A DNA stretch of 64,000 bases from Bacillus thuringiensis (GCF_022095615.2 NZ_CP155559.1:369501-433500), one strand, 5' to 3'. Numbered from the stretch's first letter, positions 8,311-18,013 are shown. Notes: generated from the sequence alone by a model not told the origin. Translations and numbers: made by a program.

Positions 8311-11246
8311 TACATTCTCTCCTTTAATGGAATCGTTACATTAATAGTTGTTCCTTTACTTTCAATAGAATAAATTTCTACAGTTCCATTAGAAAACTTT
8401 CGAACACGACGTAAAACATTGGAAAATCCAATTCCTTGGTTCTGAAGAGTTCCGTTTAACAAATTGTGTATGGTTGTTTCTGACATCCCAATACCGTTAT
8501 CTATTACTTGTATAAATAAAATCTCTTTTATTTGTTTTATATTAATTTGTACATGACCGTTTCCTTCTTTCTCAAATAGACCGTGGCGTATTGCATTTTC
8601 CACAAGTGGTTGTACGAGTAAATTAGGTATATATATTTCATCTAAAGATTCAATAGTGTCAACTTCATATGAAAAAGAAAGACGTTCGCCAAATCGTGCC
8701 TTTTCTATTTCTACATATGCTCGAATGATGGAAATTTCTTTTTGTAATGTAGAGTAATTTGTTTCGTTTCCGGATTCAAATATATAGCGTAAGTAGGAGC
8801 TTAGCATCGTTAGGAGATGTGCAGCACGTTCGCTATCTGTATAACAAAATGAAATAATATTACTCATTGCATTATATAAGAAGTGCGGTTTAATTTGTGC
8901 CTGTAGAAAGGCCATTTCATTTTCAAATGCTTGCAGTATCGCTTCTTTTGTTTGGAAAATAGTATGTAATCTAGCTAATAGTACTTGCTTTGTATAAGGT
9001 TTGACTAAGTAATCATTTATTCCACTTGCAAATAAATGATCTACATGCGTTGGATAATCTTTTGAACTTAACATTAGAATAGGTAATTCTAGTACTGATG
9101 TTTTTTTGCGTATATGTTTAGCAAGTTCGACTCCTCCAATCTCAGGAAGAGTTTCATCTATGATAAGAAGCGCGAAATCTTTCATGCTCTCTAATAAGAA
9201 AATAGCATCTTGAGCCGAATGCACAATGGTAATATTGTATGTTTCTGCTAGTAAAGATTTTAGCACCTCTGTATGTATGACATCATCATCTACAATTAAA
9301 ATTGTTGGCTGCTGACTAGTGTTTGCTGGGGAAACTTCTTTAAAATTATATTGTTCCTGTAAAATAGTATGTATTTCTTTATATTCATAAAAAGGAACTT
9401 GGATTTTAAATAAGATAGAAGCTTTATAGTAATCTACCTGCAAATGTCCATCCATACGTTCTAGCAGTTCTTTACTTATTAATAAACCGATTTCAGTGCG
9501 AGTATCTTCATAAGTAACAGTAGAGTTGCTAGTTGCTTTAAAGGTTAAATGAATATTTTTTCCTATATGCTGAGCATCAATAACAATTTTCCCATCTACT
9601 GCATAGTAACAACATTCTTCTAAAATACGGTAAAGGACTTGTGTTAACCGGTCTTCATCTACTAGTCCGTGTAAATTATTTGGTACATACTCTTGATATG
9701 TAATATGTTTTCTTGAGAGAGGTAGTTCCATTAATTTATAAACATGATTCACAACCATTTTTATATTTGTTGATCTTGCTGTAAAAGAATAATCATGAAA
9801 TTTAATTCTTGTGAAATCTTGTAGATCATTAGTAAGGTATAGTAAACGTTCTGTAAGTTGTTCTAATAAGTGTAGCTCATTTGAATGCTTCTCTTTTTTA
9901 TCATTAGCTTTTACGGATTTAATTAAATTAATTGCATGGTATAACGGATCTTTTAATTCTTGTGTTGTTACTTTTAAAAAAGAATCTTTTGTTAAATGAA
10001 TCGCTTCTAATTTTTTTGATAAGTGCTCGGCCTCTTCGGTACGATTAATAAAACGTGTGCCTAAAAAAACATTCATCATAATAATGAATCCAAGTAACCC
10101 GAAGCGGTTAAATATATTACGACCTGATGCAAAAAGTTGTTCGAGTGTACCGCTAAAAAGAAACATAAATAGAGTAAGTAGCATCAGGGTGAAAATTAAA
10201 ATTTCGTTCTTACTAATAATCCACTTTTTTTGTATGATGAGCTGAATCATTCTCAGGATAATCCACAGCAACATGATATTCATATAAAAAAAGAATGGGG
10301 TTTGTAGATTTGATAGCGATCGAGCAGGAAATAAGATTATTCCTACGCTATAAATAAAGAAAGGTGAAAATAATAAAAACAGTTGTTTTTTATTTATAAT
10401 AGTCGGCATAGTTTTTGAAATAAATAGTGGTAATAAAATAGCACTAAAAAATGTAATAGAGTCCTGTAAGCGAAAATAAAATTCAAAAGGGATATTAGGA
10501 ACCGCACGAAGTAATATACGTTCTCCTCGTGTCATAACAATTAGTGCTAGGCTTAGGAAATAACAACCACTATAAAAAAAGCCATCATCTTTTTTACGTA
10601 ACAAAAAGATAGTGAGATGAAAAATACTAAAAACTAATAAGATGGAAACGGCTGTCCATTCGATATTTGTATCTTCAGCTACGTCTTCTTGCATTGCTTT
10701 AGCATCACCGAAATCGATTGGAAAAATAATACCTCCGCGTACATTGTAAAAATTCGAAACGTGAATTGTTAGGAGTAATTCTTTTGTTTTTGGTTTTAAA
10801 TACATTTCATATGATGGATTTTCAGGTTTTGTAGCTTCTTTTGATTTTCCGATTTGACCTATTGCAGAAACTTTTTCGCCGTTTACATAAATGGTATGGG
10901 CGGACCAAATGTTTCGAATGCGAAAGCCAACTTCAGAAAAATGCTTAGGTAGCTCGATTTTTAATTGATAAGAACCATATTGTGTTTTGGATTCCCACTG
11001 TCCTGGCACAATTTGATTTAAAGCTTTTTCTTGAAATTGGTTCACATCTACAAATTCATTTGGGGTGAATTTCCATTCGCCTGCTAAAGATAATATTTTC
11101 GCATTTGAAGGAAGATCACCTAAGTTAATTGTCCCATTTTGTGCACGTGTTTGAATGAGATTTGTATCACTATCTCGAAAGTTAATATGTATCATTAAAA
11201 ATATCATCATAGTGATGAGAAACCAACCAATGGTTTGTTTCCACAT
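8310..11246 (-). CDS. Large hybrid sensor kinase: 7TMR-DISM sensor, degenerate HisKA module, receiver, LytS-type kinase
   Basis: 978 residues. Residues 5-22 are a signal anchor, about 40-180 an extracellular jelly-roll domain of the 7TMR-DISM/galactose-binding type (AGEWKF near 55-60), and about 196-400 seven or eight membrane segments. Residues 405-620 resemble HisKA plus HATPase_c, but the H-box reads TTQELKDPL with Gln429 where the histidine belongs, and the N and G boxes are poor. A receiver domain (648-765) has Asp697 and Lys749. The C-terminal His_kinase domain has His788 in QIKPHFLYN, Asn884 in VENAIRHG and DNGIGM near 916-921. The last module is therefore probably the active kinase, signalling to the adjacent response regulator. 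The start has a GAGGTGA site. Confidence 0.88.
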   Translation of the reverse strand: MWKQTIGWFLITMMIFLMIHINFRDSDTNLIQTRAQNGTINLGDLPSNAKILSLAGEWKFTPNEFVDVNQFQEKALNQIVPGQWESKTQYGSYQLKIELPKHFSEVGFRIRNIWSAHTIYVNGEKVSAIGQIGKSKEATKPENPSYEMYLKPKTKELLLTIHVSNFYNVRGGIIFPIDFGDAKAMQEDVAEDTNIEWTAVSILLVFSIFHLTIFLLRKKDDGFFYSGCYFLSLALIVMTRGERILLRAVPNIPFEFYFRLQDSITFFSAILLPLFISKTMPTIINKKQLFLLFSPFFIYSVGIILFPARSLSNLQTPFFFYMNIMLLWIILRMIQLIIQKKWIISKNEILIFTLMLLTLFMFLFSGTLEQLFASGRNIFNRFGLLGFIIMMNVFLGTRFINRTEEAEHLSKKLEAIHLTKDSFLKVTTQELKDPLYHAINLIKSVKANDKKEKHSNELHLLEQLTERLLYLTNDLQDFTRIKFHDYSFTARSTNIKMVVNHVYKLMELPLSRKHITYQEYVPNNLHGLVDEDRLTQVLYRILEECCYYAVDGKIVIDAQHIGKNIHLTFKATSNSTVTYEDTRTEIGLLISKELLERMDGHLQVDYYKASILFKIQVPFYEYKEIHTILQEQYNFKEVSPANTSQQPTILIVDDDVIHTEVLKSLLAETYNITIVHSAQDAIFLLESMKDFALLIIDETLPEIGGVELAKHIRKKTSVLELPILMLSSKDYPTHVDHLFASGINDYLVKPYTKQVLLARLHTIFQTKEAILQAFENEMAFLQAQIKPHFLYNAMSNIISFCYTDSERAAHLLTMLSSYLRYIFESGNETNYSTLQKEISIIRAYVEIEKARFGERLSFSYEVDTIESLDEIYIPNLLVQPLVENAIRHGLFEKEGNGHVQINIKQIKEILFIQVIDNGIGMSETTIHNLLNGTLQNQGIGFSNVLRRVRKFSNGTVEIYSIESKGTTINVTIPLKERM

Positions 11247-11529
11247 GGAGTAATCACCTCTTCTTCAATAATATATAATAAAATTTCTAATAATTAAATT
11301 GTATATATCAAATATAAGGATTTAATGTATTGGCATGTTATGAAATCCATAGTTTTTTAACCAATTCGCCTGTAATGTATAGGGGAAAATGTTCCGGATG
11401 AAGGTTCAAAAGTAAAGAAAGGCGTTAGCTGAATACAGCCATTGTAAATATTGAAGTGGTGCAAATGAATTATCAGTAGGACTGAAATTTTCCTTTATTT
11501 AGAGAGGATAAACTAAGAAAATAGAAGCA
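11247..11529. other. Intergenic stretch without recognised features
   Basis: AT-rich region between the divergent kinase gene and the drd promoter. I looked for a SAM-I (S-box) riboswitch because related mtnK genes often carry one. None of its conserved core is present. Confidence 0.55.
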
Positions 11530-11557
11530 TTGACTCCCATTTTTAACAAGATATAAT
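11530..11557 (+). promoter_or_regulatory. Sigma-A promoter of drdKIA
   Basis: TTGACT at 11530-11535, a 16-base spacer and TATAAT at 11552-11557. Confidence 0.65.
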
Positions 11558-11637
11558 AAAACCTAGATATATCTTTCAAAAAGAAGAAGATATAATATAG
11601 GATGAAAAAAATTTAACCTATTATTTTTTATAGCTTT

Positions 11638-11652
11638 TAGAAAACGCTTACA
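11638..11652 (+). promoter_or_regulatory. cre site (CcpA) upstream of drdK
   Basis: TAGAAAACGCTTACA matches the cre consensus WTGNAANCGNWNNCW at all fixed positions but one. It lies about 75-90 bases downstream of the likely start point, a position that suits roadblock repression by CcpA when glucose is present. Confidence 0.6.
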
Positions 11653-11672
11653 ATTAGTGTGGAGGGGAAACC

Positions 11673-12902
11673 ATGTCTAAGTTCACGAAGTATTTTTTAA
11701 TGGAAGCTAACGATGTGATTGCATATGTGAAAGAGAAAGTGCCTAAGTTTGAACAGGCAAAGGGGTTACAGTGTAAAGAAATAGGTGATGGCAATTTAAA
11801 TTATGTGTTCCGCGTTTGGGATGAAAAGGAGAACATTTCCATCATTGTAAAGCAGGCTGGGGATACAGCACGTATTTCAGATGAGTTTAAGTTGTCGACG
11901 AATCGAATACGTATAGAATCGGATGTTTTACGATTAGAGGGTGAGTTAGCACCTGGACTGGTGCCAGACGTATATTTGTTTGATAGTTTGATGAATTGTT
12001 GCGTCATGGAAGATTTATCGGATCACACCATATTACGTACAGCACTTATAAATCATCAAATGTTTCCAAAGCTTGCAGATGATTTAACTACTTTTATGGT
12101 AAATACTCTTCTATTAACATCGGATGTTGTAATGAATCATAAAGAGAAGAAGGAACTTGTGAAAAATTATATAAATCCTCAGTTATGTGAAATTACAGAA
12201 GACCTCGTCTACGCTGAGCCATTTATAAATCATAATAAGCGTAACGAGTTATTTCCGTTAAGTGAAGGATGGATTAGAGAGCATATTTATAGTGATAAAG
12301 AGCTTCGTATGGAAGTAGCAAAACTTAAGTTTTCTTTTATGACGAATACACAGGCGCTTATTCACGGTGATTTGCATACTGGTTCTGTCTTTGTGAAAAA
12401 TGATTCTACAAAGGTTATTGATCCTGAGTTTGCCTTTTATGGACCGATGGGATATGACGTTGGGAATGTAATGGCGAATTTAATGTTTGCTTGGGTGAAT
12501 GCAGATGCAATCATGCCGTCTGGAGCTGAAAAAGATACGTATATGGGTTGGCTACAATCGACAATGGTAGAGGTAATTGATTTATTTAAGAAGAAGTTTT
12601 TAGACGCTTGGAATATTCATGTGACCGAGATTATGGCGAAGGAAGAAGGCTTTAGCGAAGTATATTTACAATCTGTATTAGAGGATACGGCTGCAGTGAC
12701 GGGACTTGAGTTAATTCGTCGTATTGTTGGACTAGCGAAAGTAAAAGATATTACTTGTATTGAGAATGAGGAAGCACGTGCTAGAGCAGAACGCATTTGT
12801 CTTCAAGTAGCAAAGAAATTTATTTTACAGGCGAATCAATATAAAACAGGCACAAGCTTTGTAGAAACGTTAAAAGAACAGTCAATGCACTACGTGAAGT
12901 AG
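11673..12902 (+). CDS. drdK: 5-deoxyribose / 5-methylthioribose kinase
   Basis: A 409-residue MtnK-fold kinase (choline-kinase-like). [12 protein letters not shown] near residue 230 is the catalytic-loop Brenner motif, and [16 protein letters not shown] near 250 carries the metal-binding Asp. It phosphorylates C1 of 5-methylthioribose or 5-deoxyribose. It would be annotated mtnK from homology alone, but the kinase-isomerase-class II aldolase gene order matches the B. thuringiensis cluster shown to dispose of 5-deoxyribose from radical-SAM chemistry, and the later mtn genes (mtnW, mtnX, mtnB, mtnD) are absent. The ribosome site is GGAGGGG. Confidence 0.85.
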   Translation: MSKFTKYFLMEANDVIAYVKEKVPKFEQAKGLQCKEIGDGNLNYVFRVWDEKENISIIVKQAGDTARISDEFKLSTNRIRIESDVLRLEGELAPGLVPDVYLFDSLMNCCVMEDLSDHTILRTALINHQMFPKLADDLTTFMVNTLLLTSDVVMNHKEKKELVKNYINPQLCEITEDLVYAEPFINHNKRNELFPLSEGWIREHIYSDKELRMEVAKLKFSFMTNTQALIHGDLHTGSVFVKNDSTKVIDPEFAFYGPMGYDVGNVMANLMFAWVNADAIMPSGAEKDTYMGWLQSTMVEVIDLFKKKFLDAWNIHVTEIMAKEEGFSEVYLQSVLEDTAAVTGLELIRRIVGLAKVKDITCIENEEARARAERICLQVAKKFILQANQYKTGTSFVETLKEQSMHYVK

Positions 12903-12914
12903 GGGGAGAAGATG

Positions 12915-13958
12915 ATGGAAGAGCAATTAATACCAATTCAGTGGAAAGAAGATGCTTTAGTTTTATTAGATCAAACATTATTACCGAATGAAGTTGTCTA
13001 TGAATCTTTTAAAACAGCCGAAAGTGTGTGGGATGCCATTCAAGTAATGAAAGTACGAGGAGCGCCAGCGATTGGTGTTTCAGCAGCTTATGGTGTGTAT
13101 TTAGGAGTCAAGGAAGTGACTCAAAGCTCGGTGGAAGAATTTATAGAGGAAGTCAAAAAGGTATGTGCATATTTGGCAACATCAAGACCGACAGCAGTAA
13201 ACTTATTTTGGGCACTTGAAAGAATGGAGGCAGTCGCGACAGAGAATGCACACTTATCAATAGCCCATTTGAAAGATAGATTACTAGAAGAGGCAAAAGA
13301 GATTCATAGAGAAGATGAAGAAATTAACCGTCAAATTGGAGAACATGCATTAACATTATTCCATGATGGAATGGGAGTATTAACACACTGTAATGCTGGT
13401 GCGTTAGCGACGACTAAGTATGGTACTGCGACAGCTCCAATGTACTTGGCGAAAGAAAAAGGATGGGACTTAAAAATCTACTCAGATGAAACACGCCCTA
13501 GGTTGCAAGGTTCAACGTTAACAGCATTAGAACTACAGCGAGCGGGAATTGATGTTACTGTCATTACGGATAATATGGCAGCTATGGTCATGTCACAAGG
13601 GAAAATTGATGCTGTAATCGTTGGATGCGACCGTGTGGCAGCAAACGGTGATGTAGCAAATAAAATTGGGACATTAGGCGTATCCATTCTAGCGAAATAT
13701 TACAACATTCCGTTTTATGTAGCGGCACCAACGCCGACAATTGACTTGAAAACACCGACAGGGAAAGAAATTCCGATTGAGGAAAGAGATGCTTCTGAAG
13801 TAATTAATCGCTTCGGACAATATTCAGCTCCGAAAGAAAGTAAAGTATATAATCCGGCATTTGATGTCACACCATATGAAAATGTAACAGCGATTATTAC
13901 GGAAAAGGGGATTGTAAAAGCACCGTTTACGGAGAATTTAAAAAAGCTATTTCAATAA
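12915..13958 (+). CDS. drdI: 5-deoxyribose-1-phosphate / methylthioribose-1-phosphate isomerase
   Basis: A 347-residue member of the MtnA/eIF2B-alpha family, converting the aldose 1-phosphate to the ketose 1-phosphate. KVRGAPAIG near 50, [17 protein letters not shown] with the catalytic cysteine near 160, and [17 protein letters not shown] with the catalytic aspartate near 240 are intact. Two adjacent ATGs stand at 12912 and 12915; the GGGGGAG site is only three bases from the first and six from the second, so 12915 is taken. It follows drdK by 12 bases. Confidence 0.88.
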   Translation: MEEQLIPIQWKEDALVLLDQTLLPNEVVYESFKTAESVWDAIQVMKVRGAPAIGVSAAYGVYLGVKEVTQSSVEEFIEEVKKVCAYLATSRPTAVNLFWALERMEAVATENAHLSIAHLKDRLLEEAKEIHREDEEINRQIGEHALTLFHDGMGVLTHCNAGALATTKYGTATAPMYLAKEKGWDLKIYSDETRPRLQGSTLTALELQRAGIDVTVITDNMAAMVMSQGKIDAVIVGCDRVAANGDVANKIGTLGVSILAKYYNIPFYVAAPTPTIDLKTPTGKEIPIEERDASEVINRFGQYSAPKESKVYNPAFDVTPYENVTAIITEKGIVKAPFTENLKKLFQ

Positions 13959-14012
13959 GTAGATAGATTTAAAAAGTCAGTCATCATAAGCTTCATACTT
14001 AGGGGGATGTAT

Positions 14013-14654
14013 ATGTTATTACAAAAAGAAAGAGAAGAAATTGTAGCGTATGGAAAGAAAATGATCTCTAGCGGTTTAACAAAGGGGACAGGCGGCAATA
14101 TTAGTATTTTCAATCGCGAGCAAGGTCTTGTTGCAATTAGCCCAAGTGGTTTAGAGTATTATGAAACAAAACCTGAAGATGTAGTTATATTGAATTTAGA
14201 TGGTGAAGTGGTAGAGGGAGGGAGAAAACCGTCAAGCGAGCTCGATATGCACCTTATTTATTATAGAAATCGTGAAGATATAAATGCGCTTGTACATACA
14301 CATTCACCTTATGCGAAGACGATTGCATCATTAGGATGGGAGCTTCCTGCCGTTTCATATTTAATTGCTTTTGCAGGCCCGAATGTACGCTGTGCACCGT
14401 ATGAAACATTCGGTACGGAGCAATTAGCAGAGGCTGCTTTCGAGGGAATGATTGATCGCCGTGCTGTTTTACTTGCGAACCACGGTTTAATTGCAGGTGC
14501 AAATAGCATAAAAATGGCATTTACTGTTGCGGAAGAAATTGAGTTTTGTGCGCAAATTTACTATCAAACAAAAAGCGTCGGAGAGCCGAAGCTATTGCCA
14601 GAAGATGAGATGGCGAATTTGGCGAAGAAGTTTGAAGGGTATGGGCAGCAGTAG
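14013..14654 (+). CDS. drdA: Class II aldolase, 5-deoxyribulose-1-phosphate (fuculose-phosphate-type) aldolase
   Basis: A 213-residue zinc aldolase of the FucA/AraD family. It has GTGGNIS near the N-terminus, the catalytic Glu in SSELDMH, the zinc histidines in HTHSPYA and the third histidine in LLANHGLIAG. In the drd pathway it cleaves 5-deoxyribulose 1-phosphate to dihydroxyacetone phosphate and acetaldehyde. ATG at 14007 abuts the AGGGGG ribosome site, so the ATG six bases further on is the likely start. It ends the operon and is followed by a strong terminator. Confidence 0.86.
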   Translation: MLLQKEREEIVAYGKKMISSGLTKGTGGNISIFNREQGLVAISPSGLEYYETKPEDVVILNLDGEVVEGGRKPSSELDMHLIYYRNREDINALVHTHSPYAKTIASLGWELPAVSYLIAFAGPNVRCAPYETFGTEQLAEAAFEGMIDRRAVLLANHGLIAGANSIKMAFTVAEEIEFCAQIYYQTKSVGEPKLLPEDEMANLAKKFEGYGQQ

Positions 14655-14664
14655 AATGAAACAA

Positions 14665-14698
14665 AAACACCCTCAAGAAAAAATCTTGAGGGTGTTTC
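14665..14698. terminator. Bidirectional terminator after drdA
   Basis: AAACACCCTCAAG pairs perfectly with CTTGAGGGTGTTT around a seven-base A-rich loop. It also ends the convergent permease operon. Confidence 0.9.
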
Positions 14699-15706
14699 TT
14701 ATGCCTTCTTAAGCAACAAATACATAAAGTAAGGGGCACCAATTAAAGCAACGACAATACCTGCTGGGATGCCGTTAGGTTCAATGATATTTCGTCCAAT
14801 CGTGTCTGCTAATAGTAATAGCCATCCACCGATTAAAACAGCGATAGGCATGAAGATTTGATGCCTTGGACCCACTAAAGATTTTGCGATGTGAGGAGCC
14901 ATTAGTCCGATAAAGCTAATTCCTCCTGTTACAGAAACAGCTGCAGCAGCAAGTGCAACGGCTGCAACTAATAAGTATCTGCGTTCTTTTTCAATTTCAA
15001 TTCCAATACCGATTGCGACTGGCTCGTTTAATGCTAAAATGTTTAATCGATTTGCTTTATAGAAAACGAATGGAATTAATACGATTAACCATGGTAGCAT
15101 TGCGAAAATGAAGACCCAATCATCGCCCCAAATGTTTCCGGCGATCCACTTAGCGATAAAGTCCACTTTCATACGATCAGCGGATGAAATAAGGACAATC
15201 ATCATTCCAGATAGTGCAAATGAAAAACCGATACCAGTTAATGTTAGTCGTATTGGCTGAAGTCCTGTTGATTTACTATATGAAAATACGTAAATTAGAA
15301 CAGCTGTAAGAAAAGCACCGATAAATCCAACGACAGGTAGTAAGTAAAGAAATGAACCTACATCTATTGGAAAGTATAAAAAGAAAATAGCAACAGCAAC
15401 ACCAGCCCCAGAGTTGATTCCGAGAATACCAGGTTCCGCTAAATCATTTCGGGTAATTCCTTGTAGGATAGCACCTGATAAAGCGAGAGCCATACCAGCT
15501 AGTAATGTAATAACAATTCTAGGTAGTCGTAAAGAGTATAAAACAAACTCCTCTTTAAAAGTCCCTTGTCCCATTAATGTTGGGAGTAGTCGATCATAAG
15601 ATAAAGATGCTGAACCAAGTCCCATTCCAACTACAATTGTGGTGATGGTCAGTATTAGTAAAGCGAGTATAATAAGACGTTGTTTTCTTAAAATAGATGG
15701 CATCAT
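14699..15706 (-). CDS. Iron-siderophore ABC transporter permease (FecCD family), second subunit
   Basis: A 335-residue BtuC/FecCD-type permease with about nine to ten membrane segments, LRLPRIVITLLAGMALALSG and GITRNDLAEPGILGI near the N-terminus, and GGISFIGLMAPHIAK (the coupling-helix region that contacts the ATPase). It starts at ATG overlapping the stop of the upstream permease (ATGA). With the next gene it forms a heterodimeric channel like B. subtilis YfhA/YfiZ. No ATPase gene is present, so a shared ATPase such as the YusV/FhuC type encoded elsewhere is needed (inference). Confidence 0.9.
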   Translation of the reverse strand: MMPSILRKQRLIILALLILTITTIVVGMGLGSASLSYDRLLPTLMGQGTFKEEFVLYSLRLPRIVITLLAGMALALSGAILQGITRNDLAEPGILGINSGAGVAVAIFFLYFPIDVGSFLYLLPVVGFIGAFLTAVLIYVFSYSKSTGLQPIRLTLTGIGFSFALSGMMIVLISSADRMKVDFIAKWIAGNIWGDDWVFIFAMLPWLIVLIPFVFYKANRLNILALNEPVAIGIGIEIEKERRYLLVAAVALAAAAVSVTGGISFIGLMAPHIAKSLVGPRHQIFMPIAVLIGGWLLLLADTIGRNIIEPNGIPAGIVVALIGAPYFMYLLLKKA

Positions 15707-16743
15707 GAGAACGTTTTTCCTCCTTTACGTACAATGAATAGGAAGAATGGTAATCCTACAATTGCGACAATAGCAGCAACTGGTGTTTCGTACGGAGCAT
15801 TAATTGTACGTCCAATTGTATCTGCAAGTAGCATAAAGGATGCACCAGCAATTGCTGACATCGGTATGACAAAACGGTAGTCCGGCCCAACAATTGGACG
15901 TACCATGTGAGGGATCATTAATCCGATAAATGCCATGTTCCCAACAAGCGCTACAGAAGCACCAGCAAGTAAGATGATAATGATAAATAAAATGGTTTTA
16001 ATGACAATAATTTTTTGACCAAGTCCAACAGCAACTTCTTCACTGAAACTAAGGACTGTCAATTTTCTTGCAAATAAGATAGCGATAAATATACTTACTG
16101 AAATGACTGGAATAATAATTTTCAATTGGCTCCAAGTCGTTCCAATTACGCCTCCAGCAGTCCAAAGTGATACATCTTGTGAAATTTTAAAGTAAATGCC
16201 GACGCCTTCTGAAATTGCAAGTAGAAATGCTGAAACGGCAGCACCAGCTAATACAATTCGAAGGGGAGAAAGTCCGCCTTTTTTCACCATGCCAATGCCA
16301 AATACCATAAGTGCGCCAATTGCAGCACCGATAAAGCAAGCAAATGTTAAGTAAAGATAGCTGATGGAAGGATTGAAAGCCAGCGTTAACGCGAGCGCAG
16401 CATTTGCGCCACCAGTTAGCCCCAGTAATCCAGGATCAGCAAGTGGATTTCGTGTTAAACCTTGCATAATGGCTCCAGAAACGGCTAGTCCAGCTCCTAC
16501 AAAAATAGCAGCTACTTCACGTGGTAAACGAATTTCTCGAATAATAGATATTTTGTCCCCTTTAGCAGAAGAAGTGAGTGCCAACCATACATCTTTGATT
16601 GAAGTATCCGCAGCCCCTACCACCATTGCCACCATAAAAATAAGAAAGAATGCAATTATGCTCAAAATGAGTTTGTATGTAAAAGCTATAGAACGTGGAT
16701 TGTCGTGATCTTTTGTCATTCGTTTCACATCTTTTCTGTTCAT
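15703..16743 (-). CDS. Iron-siderophore ABC transporter permease (FecCD family), first subunit
   Basis: A 346-residue FecCD permease. A basic cytoplasmic N-terminus of about 25 residues precedes the first membrane helix; then come IREIRLPREVAAIFVGAGLAV-like and GLTRNPLADPGLLGLTGG motifs and the coupling region NMAFIGLMIPHMVR. It overlaps the next permease by four bases (ATGA). No good ribosome site stands before the ATG at 16743; a later ATG (MTKDHDN, at 16719) is an alternative. It follows the binding-protein gene after an intercistronic palindrome. Confidence 0.9.
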   Translation of the reverse strand: MNRKDVKRMTKDHDNPRSIAFTYKLILSIIAFFLIFMVAMVVGAADTSIKDVWLALTSSAKGDKISIIREIRLPREVAAIFVGAGLAVSGAIMQGLTRNPLADPGLLGLTGGANAALALTLAFNPSISYLYLTFACFIGAAIGALMVFGIGMVKKGGLSPLRIVLAGAAVSAFLLAISEGVGIYFKISQDVSLWTAGGVIGTTWSQLKIIIPVISVSIFIAILFARKLTVLSFSEEVAVGLGQKIIVIKTILFIIIILLAGASVALVGNMAFIGLMIPHMVRPIVGPDYRFVIPMSAIAGASFMLLADTIGRTINAPYETPVAAIVAIVGLPFFLFIVRKGGKTFS

Positions 16744-16755
16744 AGAATAAAGGAA

Positions 16756-16782
16756 GAGGAATTCTTAATTTAAGAATTCCTC
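16756..16782 (-). terminator. Intercistronic palindrome between binding-protein and permease genes
   Basis: GAGGAATTCTTAA and TTAAGAATTCCTC form a perfect 13-bp stem. The T run on the minus strand is weak, so it may act as a partial terminator or mRNA-stabilising hairpin that keeps binding protein above permease levels. Confidence 0.6.
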
Positions 16783-16791
16783 ATGTTTGTA

Positions 16792-17709
16792 TTATTTACC
16801 AAGAAAGCTCTTCTTGAAGAAGTCTAGTTGGAAATCTAATGTAAGTGGATCATTGAAATAGAATTCCATCATGTTTGCTTCGTATACGCGATTATTTTTT
16901 ACTGCTGGGATGTTTTTATATGATTCTGTCTCTTGGAATGAGTTATCAGTATCTTTGTTTTTACTTACGATTAAGTAATCACCAGCAAACTCAGGTAATA
17001 CCTCAGTAGATAATGCGTAGTAACCTTCTTTTAATGCTTTTTCTTTTACTTTTTCAGGCATTTTTAATTTCATTTCTTGGTATAGAATTTCTGTTCCACG
17101 GCCCCAGTTTTCGCCGTATACATAAAGCTGTTTGTTGAAGTTTTCTACAACAGAAACTGTTGCATCTTCACCGATTTTTGCTTTAATTTCTTTACCAGCG
17201 TCTTGTGCACGTTTCTTGAAGTCATCAACCCAAGTTTTTGCTTCTTTTTCTTTGTTTAATAACTTACCGATTTCTAAATGCTGTGTTAAGTAATCAACCT
17301 TTCCGTAAGTGTATGTTACAGTAGGAGCGATTTTCTTTAACTTATCGACATTTTTAATATTTGATAAACCAATGATTAAATCTGGATTTAGCTCAGCGAT
17401 TTTTTCAACGTTTTCATCTGATACTTCAGCAACATCTTTCAGTTTGCTATCAAAACGTGGGTTTTGCTTAGACCATGAATCTACCCCAACAAGATTTACA
17501 TCTAATGACATTACATTACCAGCGAATGATGATAAGACAACAACGCGTTTTGGCTTTGCAGGAACTTCTACTTTACCATTTTCAGATTGGTATGTAATTG
17601 TTTCTGATTTACTACCTTTTGCATCGTTCTTTTTGTCTGTAGAGCCATTGCTACAAGCACTCATAACAAGAACGAAAAGAACTGTTAGTGAAATAAATAA
17701 CTTTTTCAT
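16792..17709 (-). CDS. Siderophore-binding lipoprotein (YfiY/FhuD-like)
   Basis: A 305-residue class III periplasmic-binding-protein homologue. The signal peptide ends in a lipobox (LVMSAC, Cys19), so it is anchored outside the membrane. KPKRVVVLSSFAGNVMSLDVNLVG is the usual start of the first lobe, and NPDLIIGLSN is also typical. It delivers a ferric siderophore to the two permeases encoded downstream. It is first in an operon with a sigma-A promoter and Fur box. The siderophore cannot be named; homology suggests a hydroxamate/citrate type such as that bound by YfiY. Confidence 0.88.
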   Translation of the reverse strand: MKKLFISLTVLFVLVMSACSNGSTDKKNDAKGSKSETITYQSENGKVEVPAKPKRVVVLSSFAGNVMSLDVNLVGVDSWSKQNPRFDSKLKDVAEVSDENVEKIAELNPDLIIGLSNIKNVDKLKKIAPTVTYTYGKVDYLTQHLEIGKLLNKEKEAKTWVDDFKKRAQDAGKEIKAKIGEDATVSVVENFNKQLYVYGENWGRGTEILYQEMKLKMPEKVKEKALKEGYYALSTEVLPEFAGDYLIVSKNKDTDNSFQETESYKNIPAVKNNRVYEANMMEFYFNDPLTLDFQLDFFKKSFLGK

Positions 17710-17892
17710 CGTCTTTCTCCTTTAACATAGATGATATGTGTATACAATAATTTGTTTAACTGCAATCTGTTTGAAAGAGTAGTGGTAATGCAAAATACGT
17801 ATTAAAAATCTTGAATATGAGATTTTACAATATAGTATTAACCATATTAGTGAAAGAAGATGTAATCTCAAATTTGCTAATTATTAACAAAA

Positions 17893-17907
17893 TGATAATG
17901 ATTATCA
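17893..17907. promoter_or_regulatory. Fur box, perfect 7-1-7 match
   Basis: TGATAATGATTATCA is identical to the Bacillus Fur core TGATAATNATTATCA. It lies just downstream of the binding-protein promoter. Confidence 0.92.
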
Positions 17908-17924
17908 CTATTGATTCTTTAAAT

Positions 17925-17953
17925 ACTATAATTTTATATAGGTGTATTGTCAA
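17925..17953 (-). promoter_or_regulatory. Promoter of the siderophore-binding operon
   Basis: On the minus strand TTGACA (17953-17948), a 17-base spacer and TATAGT (17930-17925). The perfect Fur box lies at about +12 to +27. Confidence 0.75.
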
Positions 17954-17998
17954 TAGTGATTTTGATTGTAAAATTTATAAAAACAAGTTATATTTTAT

Positions 17999-18013
17999 TG
18001 AGAATGATAATCA
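17999..18013. promoter_or_regulatory. Second Fur box upstream of ferredoxin-NADP reductase
   Basis: TGAGAATGATAATCA matches the Fur core at 13 of 15 positions and lies 28 bases before the reductase start codon, so the reductase is probably also iron-repressed. Confidence 0.7.

Noticed and set aside
11247..11672. Possible S-box riboswitch before drdK
   Set aside because: mtnK genes of related Bacilli have one, but no GACGCCCAGCAACC-like core or kink-turn is present; only a promoter and a cre-like site were found.
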